In this document: one piece after another, positions 62,178-64,000 of the stretch
Layout: each line of letters opens with the position of its first letter
How positions within the stretch are numbered: the stretch's first letter is position 1
Source of the DNA: Methylobacterium gossipiicola
Lineage (GTDB): Bacteria > Pseudomonadota > Alphaproteobacteria > Rhizobiales > Beijerinckiaceae
DNA: 64,000 nt
Direction: 5' to 3'
Assembly: GCF_900113485.1 (NCBI RefSeq)
Contig: NZ_FOPM01000017.1
Location: forward strand, 28,656 to 92,655
The notes under the pieces: model-generated
The model's input: the letters and a program-made list of their open reading frames with translations, nothing else
Told to the model about the DNA's origin: nothing
Database searches by the model: none
Made by a program: the position numbers and the translations under genes

Positions 62178-63233
62178 ATGGCCACCATCCTCGACATCTT
62201 CAACCAGGACGCGTTCTCGGCCGCGGCGCTCACCGGCAGCATCACCCTGGTGCCGAACAGCTACGGCCGGATCAACGAGCTCGGGCTGTTCGCGGCCGAG
62301 CCGGTCCCGACCACCTCCGTCATCGTGCTCATCGAGAACGGGGTGCTCAACCTGCTGCCGACCCGCCCGCGCGGCGGCCCCGCCAGCTTCGGCACTCGCG
62401 GGAGGCAGAAGCCCGTGTCCTTCGTGGTGCCGCACATCCCGCACGAGGACAGCGTGCTGGCCACCGACGTGCAGAACATGCTGGCGCGCACCGCCGGTGG
62501 CGATGCCGGCCTGGAGACCGTGCTGGGCTTCCTCAACCGCAAGCTCATCACCATGCGGCGCAAGCACGCCATCACCCTGGAGAGCCTCCGGATGGGGGCC
62601 ATGAAGGGCGTCATCCGTGACTCCGACGGCAGCGTGTTGCTCGACCTGTTCGCGGCCTTCGGCGTCACCGAAAAGGTGATCGACTTCGTGCTCGGCACCG
62701 GCAGCACCGACGTGCTGGGCAAGTGCCAGGACGTCACCGCCCACATGGAGGACAACCTCCTGGGCGAGACGATGACGGGCGTGCATGCGCTCGCCTCGCC
62801 CGAGTGGTTCCGGAAATTCGTCGCCCATGCCAGCGTGAAGGAGGCGTTCAAGTACTACCAGTCCGGCCCCCAGATCCTGCGCGAGGACGTGCGCAAGGGC
62901 TTCACCTTCGGCGGGATCACCTTCGAGGAGTACCGCGGCTCGGCCTCCTACATGCAGGAGGACGGGACGACCACGGCGCCGCAGCGCTTCATCCCGGCCG
63001 GCGACGTGCGGTTCTTCCCCCTCGGCACCACCGACACCTTCACCAACTACTGGGCGCCCCCGGACTTCTGGGGCAGCGTGAACCAGGCCCCCAACGGTGC
63101 CGACGCCGAGGTGTTCGTGGCCCCCCTCGAGCCGAAGAAATTCGGCAAGGGCATGGATATCTACACCGAGTCGAACCCGCTCCCGCTCGTGAAGCGCCCC
63201 GCGCTCCTCGTGCGCGGCACCACCTCGAACTGA
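62178..63233 (+). CDS. Major capsid protein (lambda gpE family)
   Basis: 351 aa, near the 341 aa of lambda gpE. N-terminal MATILDIFNQDAFSAAALTGSI, VPNSYGRINELGLFAAEPV, then RGRQKPVSFVVPHIPHEDSVLATDVQNM, IDFVLGTG and the end FGKGMDIYTESNPLPLVKRPALLVRGTTSN, all consistent with the HK97-fold GpE family. Four bases after the decoration gene. Confidence 0.92.
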   Translation: MATILDIFNQDAFSAAALTGSITLVPNSYGRINELGLFAAEPVPTTSVIVLIENGVLNLLPTRPRGGPASFGTRGRQKPVSFVVPHIPHEDSVLATDVQNMLARTAGGDAGLETVLGFLNRKLITMRRKHAITLESLRMGAMKGVIRDSDGSVLLDLFAAFGVTEKVIDFVLGTGSTDVLGKCQDVTAHMEDNLLGETMTGVHALASPEWFRKFVAHASVKEAFKYYQSGPQILREDVRKGFTFGGITFEEYRGSASYMQEDGTTTAPQRFIPAGDVRFFPLGTTDTFTNYWAPPDFWGSVNQAPNGADAEVFVAPLEPKKFGKGMDIYTESNPLPLVKRPALLVRGTTSN

Positions 63234-63244
63234 CGGGGGCGACC

Positions 63245-63406
63245 ATGCGGTTGCGCGAGAAGGACAAGAAGGACGCCGAGGTCGTCACGCTGGGCTGGGA
63301 CGAGGCGCAGGCCGCGCTCCAAGCCGGCACCCACGTCGTCGTGAACGACGACGTGGGCGAGGTGACCGCCAGCGAAGAGGATCGGGAGCCCAAGGCACCG
63401 GCATGA
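63245..63406 (+). CDS. Small phage protein after the capsid gene
   Basis: 53 aa, charged: LREKDKKDAEVVTLGWDEAQAALQAGTHVVVNDDVGEVTASEEDREP. In lambda the corresponding slot holds FI. Overlaps the next gene by four bases (ATGA). No firm family. Confidence 0.5.
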   Translation: MRLREKDKKDAEVVTLGWDEAQAALQAGTHVVVNDDVGEVTASEEDREPKAPA

Positions 63407-63753
63407 ACCCCTTCGCCCTGGCTGTCGACGCCATGTTCGACGATCCCAACATGGCCGAGGACGCGATCTGGCGCGCGGGCGGCGGCGCCGGAGGCCTGCC
63501 CGTGCGCATCCGGTACCGCTCGCCCGAGGCCATCGTCGGATTGGACGGAAACCGGTTCGACCTCGCCGCCACCCTGATCGAGGTGCGGCTGTCCGAAGTG
63601 GCCGAGCCGGCCGAGGGCGATCAGGTCGACGTCCTCGACGACGACGGCGCCGTGCGGGAAACCGTCGAGGTCACCGCCCTCTCGCGGATCGACGCGCGCA
63701 AGCTCGTCCGGACCTGCGGAGTGGCGCGGCTCGCCCGGAACGACGATCCGTGA
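63403..63753 (+). CDS. Phage head-tail attachment protein, gpFII-like
   Basis: 116 aa, same size as lambda FII (117 aa). NPFALAVDAMFDDPNMAEDAIWR, PVRIRYRSPEAIVGLDGNRFDLAATLIEVRLSEVAEPAEGDQVDVLDDDG, VTALSRIDARKLVRTC: the strand pattern of head-tail joining proteins. Overlaps its neighbours on both sides by four bases. Confidence 0.72.
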   Translation: MNPFALAVDAMFDDPNMAEDAIWRAGGGAGGLPVRIRYRSPEAIVGLDGNRFDLAATLIEVRLSEVAEPAEGDQVDVLDDDGAVRETVEVTALSRIDARKLVRTCGVARLARNDDP

Positions 63754-64000
63754 AGTTCTCGGCCGCGGTGCCGGACCTGTGCGAATTGATGGCCGGCACG
63801 GAGGTGCAGATCGCCAAGTCCGTGACCGCCGGTATGCGCGACGTCACGGACGGACTGAAGCAGGACCTGCGCGCCGACGTGGTGCGGGCAGGTCTGGGCC
63901 AACGGCTCGCGAACACCTGGCGCGGGCAGACCTTCCCGAAGACCGGCGAGAGCGTCGAGGCCGCCGCCTACCTCAGCACCAACGCCCCCAAGCTCATCGA
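63750..64000 (+). CDS. DUF6441-like phage tail protein, partial (5' end only)
   Basis: GTG 63750 overlaps the FII-like stop (GTGA). 83 codons are visible before the right edge: KFSAAVPDLCELMAGTEVQIAKSVTAGMRDVTDGLKQDLRADVVRAGLGQRLANTWRGQTFPKTGESVEAAAYLSTNAPKLI. This matches the start of DUF6441/minor tail Z-like proteins, which sit at the same place in lambdoid tails. Confidence 0.65.
   Translation, partial: MKFSAAVPDLCELMAGTEVQIAKSVTAGMRDVTDGLKQDLRADVVRAGLGQRLANTWRGQTFPKTGESVEAAAYLSTNAPKLI

Larger units (their letters stand above)
39770..64000. mobile_element. Lambda-like prophage (left part; continues beyond the window)
   Basis: From the tRNA-Phe 3' end rightwards: leftward integrase/regulatory operon, divergent repressor and Cro-like genes, rightward early genes, replication-initiator-like gene, cargo, two methyltransferases and a head module in lambda order (terminases, W, B, C/Nu3, D, E, FII-like, tail). 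The tail and lysis modules and the right attachment site are outside the window. Several early genes (43.4-44.5 kb, 50.0-52.2 kb) are visibly AT-rich against the host. Confidence 0.93.

Noticed and set aside
1..64000. CRISPR array
   Set aside because: No set of 20-40-base direct repeats with regular unique spacers was seen; the repeats present are short, tandem or palindromic.

Overview
The window is very GC-rich chromosomal DNA of an alphaproteobacterium. GcrA, DivK, PleD, an EipB-type protein and the FtsZ tail ending in a PAFLRR peptide all point to Hyphomicrobiales. The porin type, the DUF559 gene and the palindromic repeats suggest the Methylobacterium/Methylorubrum group; that genus-level call is inference from gene content only.

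Region 1 (1-15.8 kb) is the division and cell-wall (dcw) cluster: ftsW-murG-murC-murB-ddl-ftsQ-ftsA-ftsZ-lpxC-bamD-recN, all on +. It is interrupted twice: by a DUF559 endonuclease-like gene whose 3' end runs through a palindromic element (between murC and murB), and by an AbrB/PemK-type toxin-antitoxin pair (between murB and ddl). Region 2 (15.9-22.5 kb) holds a NepR-like small protein, then a perfect triple Pho box and pstS-pstC-pstA-pstB-phoU-phoB with no phoR in the window. Region 3 (22.5-26.6 kb) is a cell-cycle/envelope group: gcrA, an eipB-like gene, a DUF3572 gene, divK and pleD. Region 4 (26.6-39.5 kb) is mixed housekeeping and accessory: an O-antigen-ligase-family protein, DUF2059 protein, rpiA, gph, a LOV-PAS-PAS-kinase-receiver photosensor, a TonB siderophore receptor, an HNH protein, an AEC transporter and a major porin.

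Region 5 (39.77 kb to the right edge, incomplete) is a lambda-like prophage beside tRNA-Phe(GAA). A leftward operon carries integrase, an excisionase-like gene, an HNH gene, an XRE regulator and small genes. A CI-like repressor and a Cro-like gene diverge from a region of nested inverted repeats. Rightward come small genes, an MT-A70 methyltransferase, a replication-initiator-like gene with an iteron-like cluster inside it, an AT-rich two-gene AbiL/RloAB-type defence cassette bounded by hairpins, a second tyrosine recombinase, a DPPY methyltransferase, and then the head module: small terminase, GpA-type large terminase, gpW-like joiner, lambda-type portal, ClpP-type protease with a nested scaffold start, decoration protein, major capsid protein, head-tail joining proteins and a DUF6441 tail gene cut by the window edge.

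The most interesting items are the AbiL/RloAB-like cassette carried as prophage cargo, the repressor switch in which both divergent start codons sit in the same 12-bp inverted repeat, the candidate replication origin and packaging site, the second recombinase inside the prophage, the insertions into the dcw cluster, and the LOV hybrid kinase.
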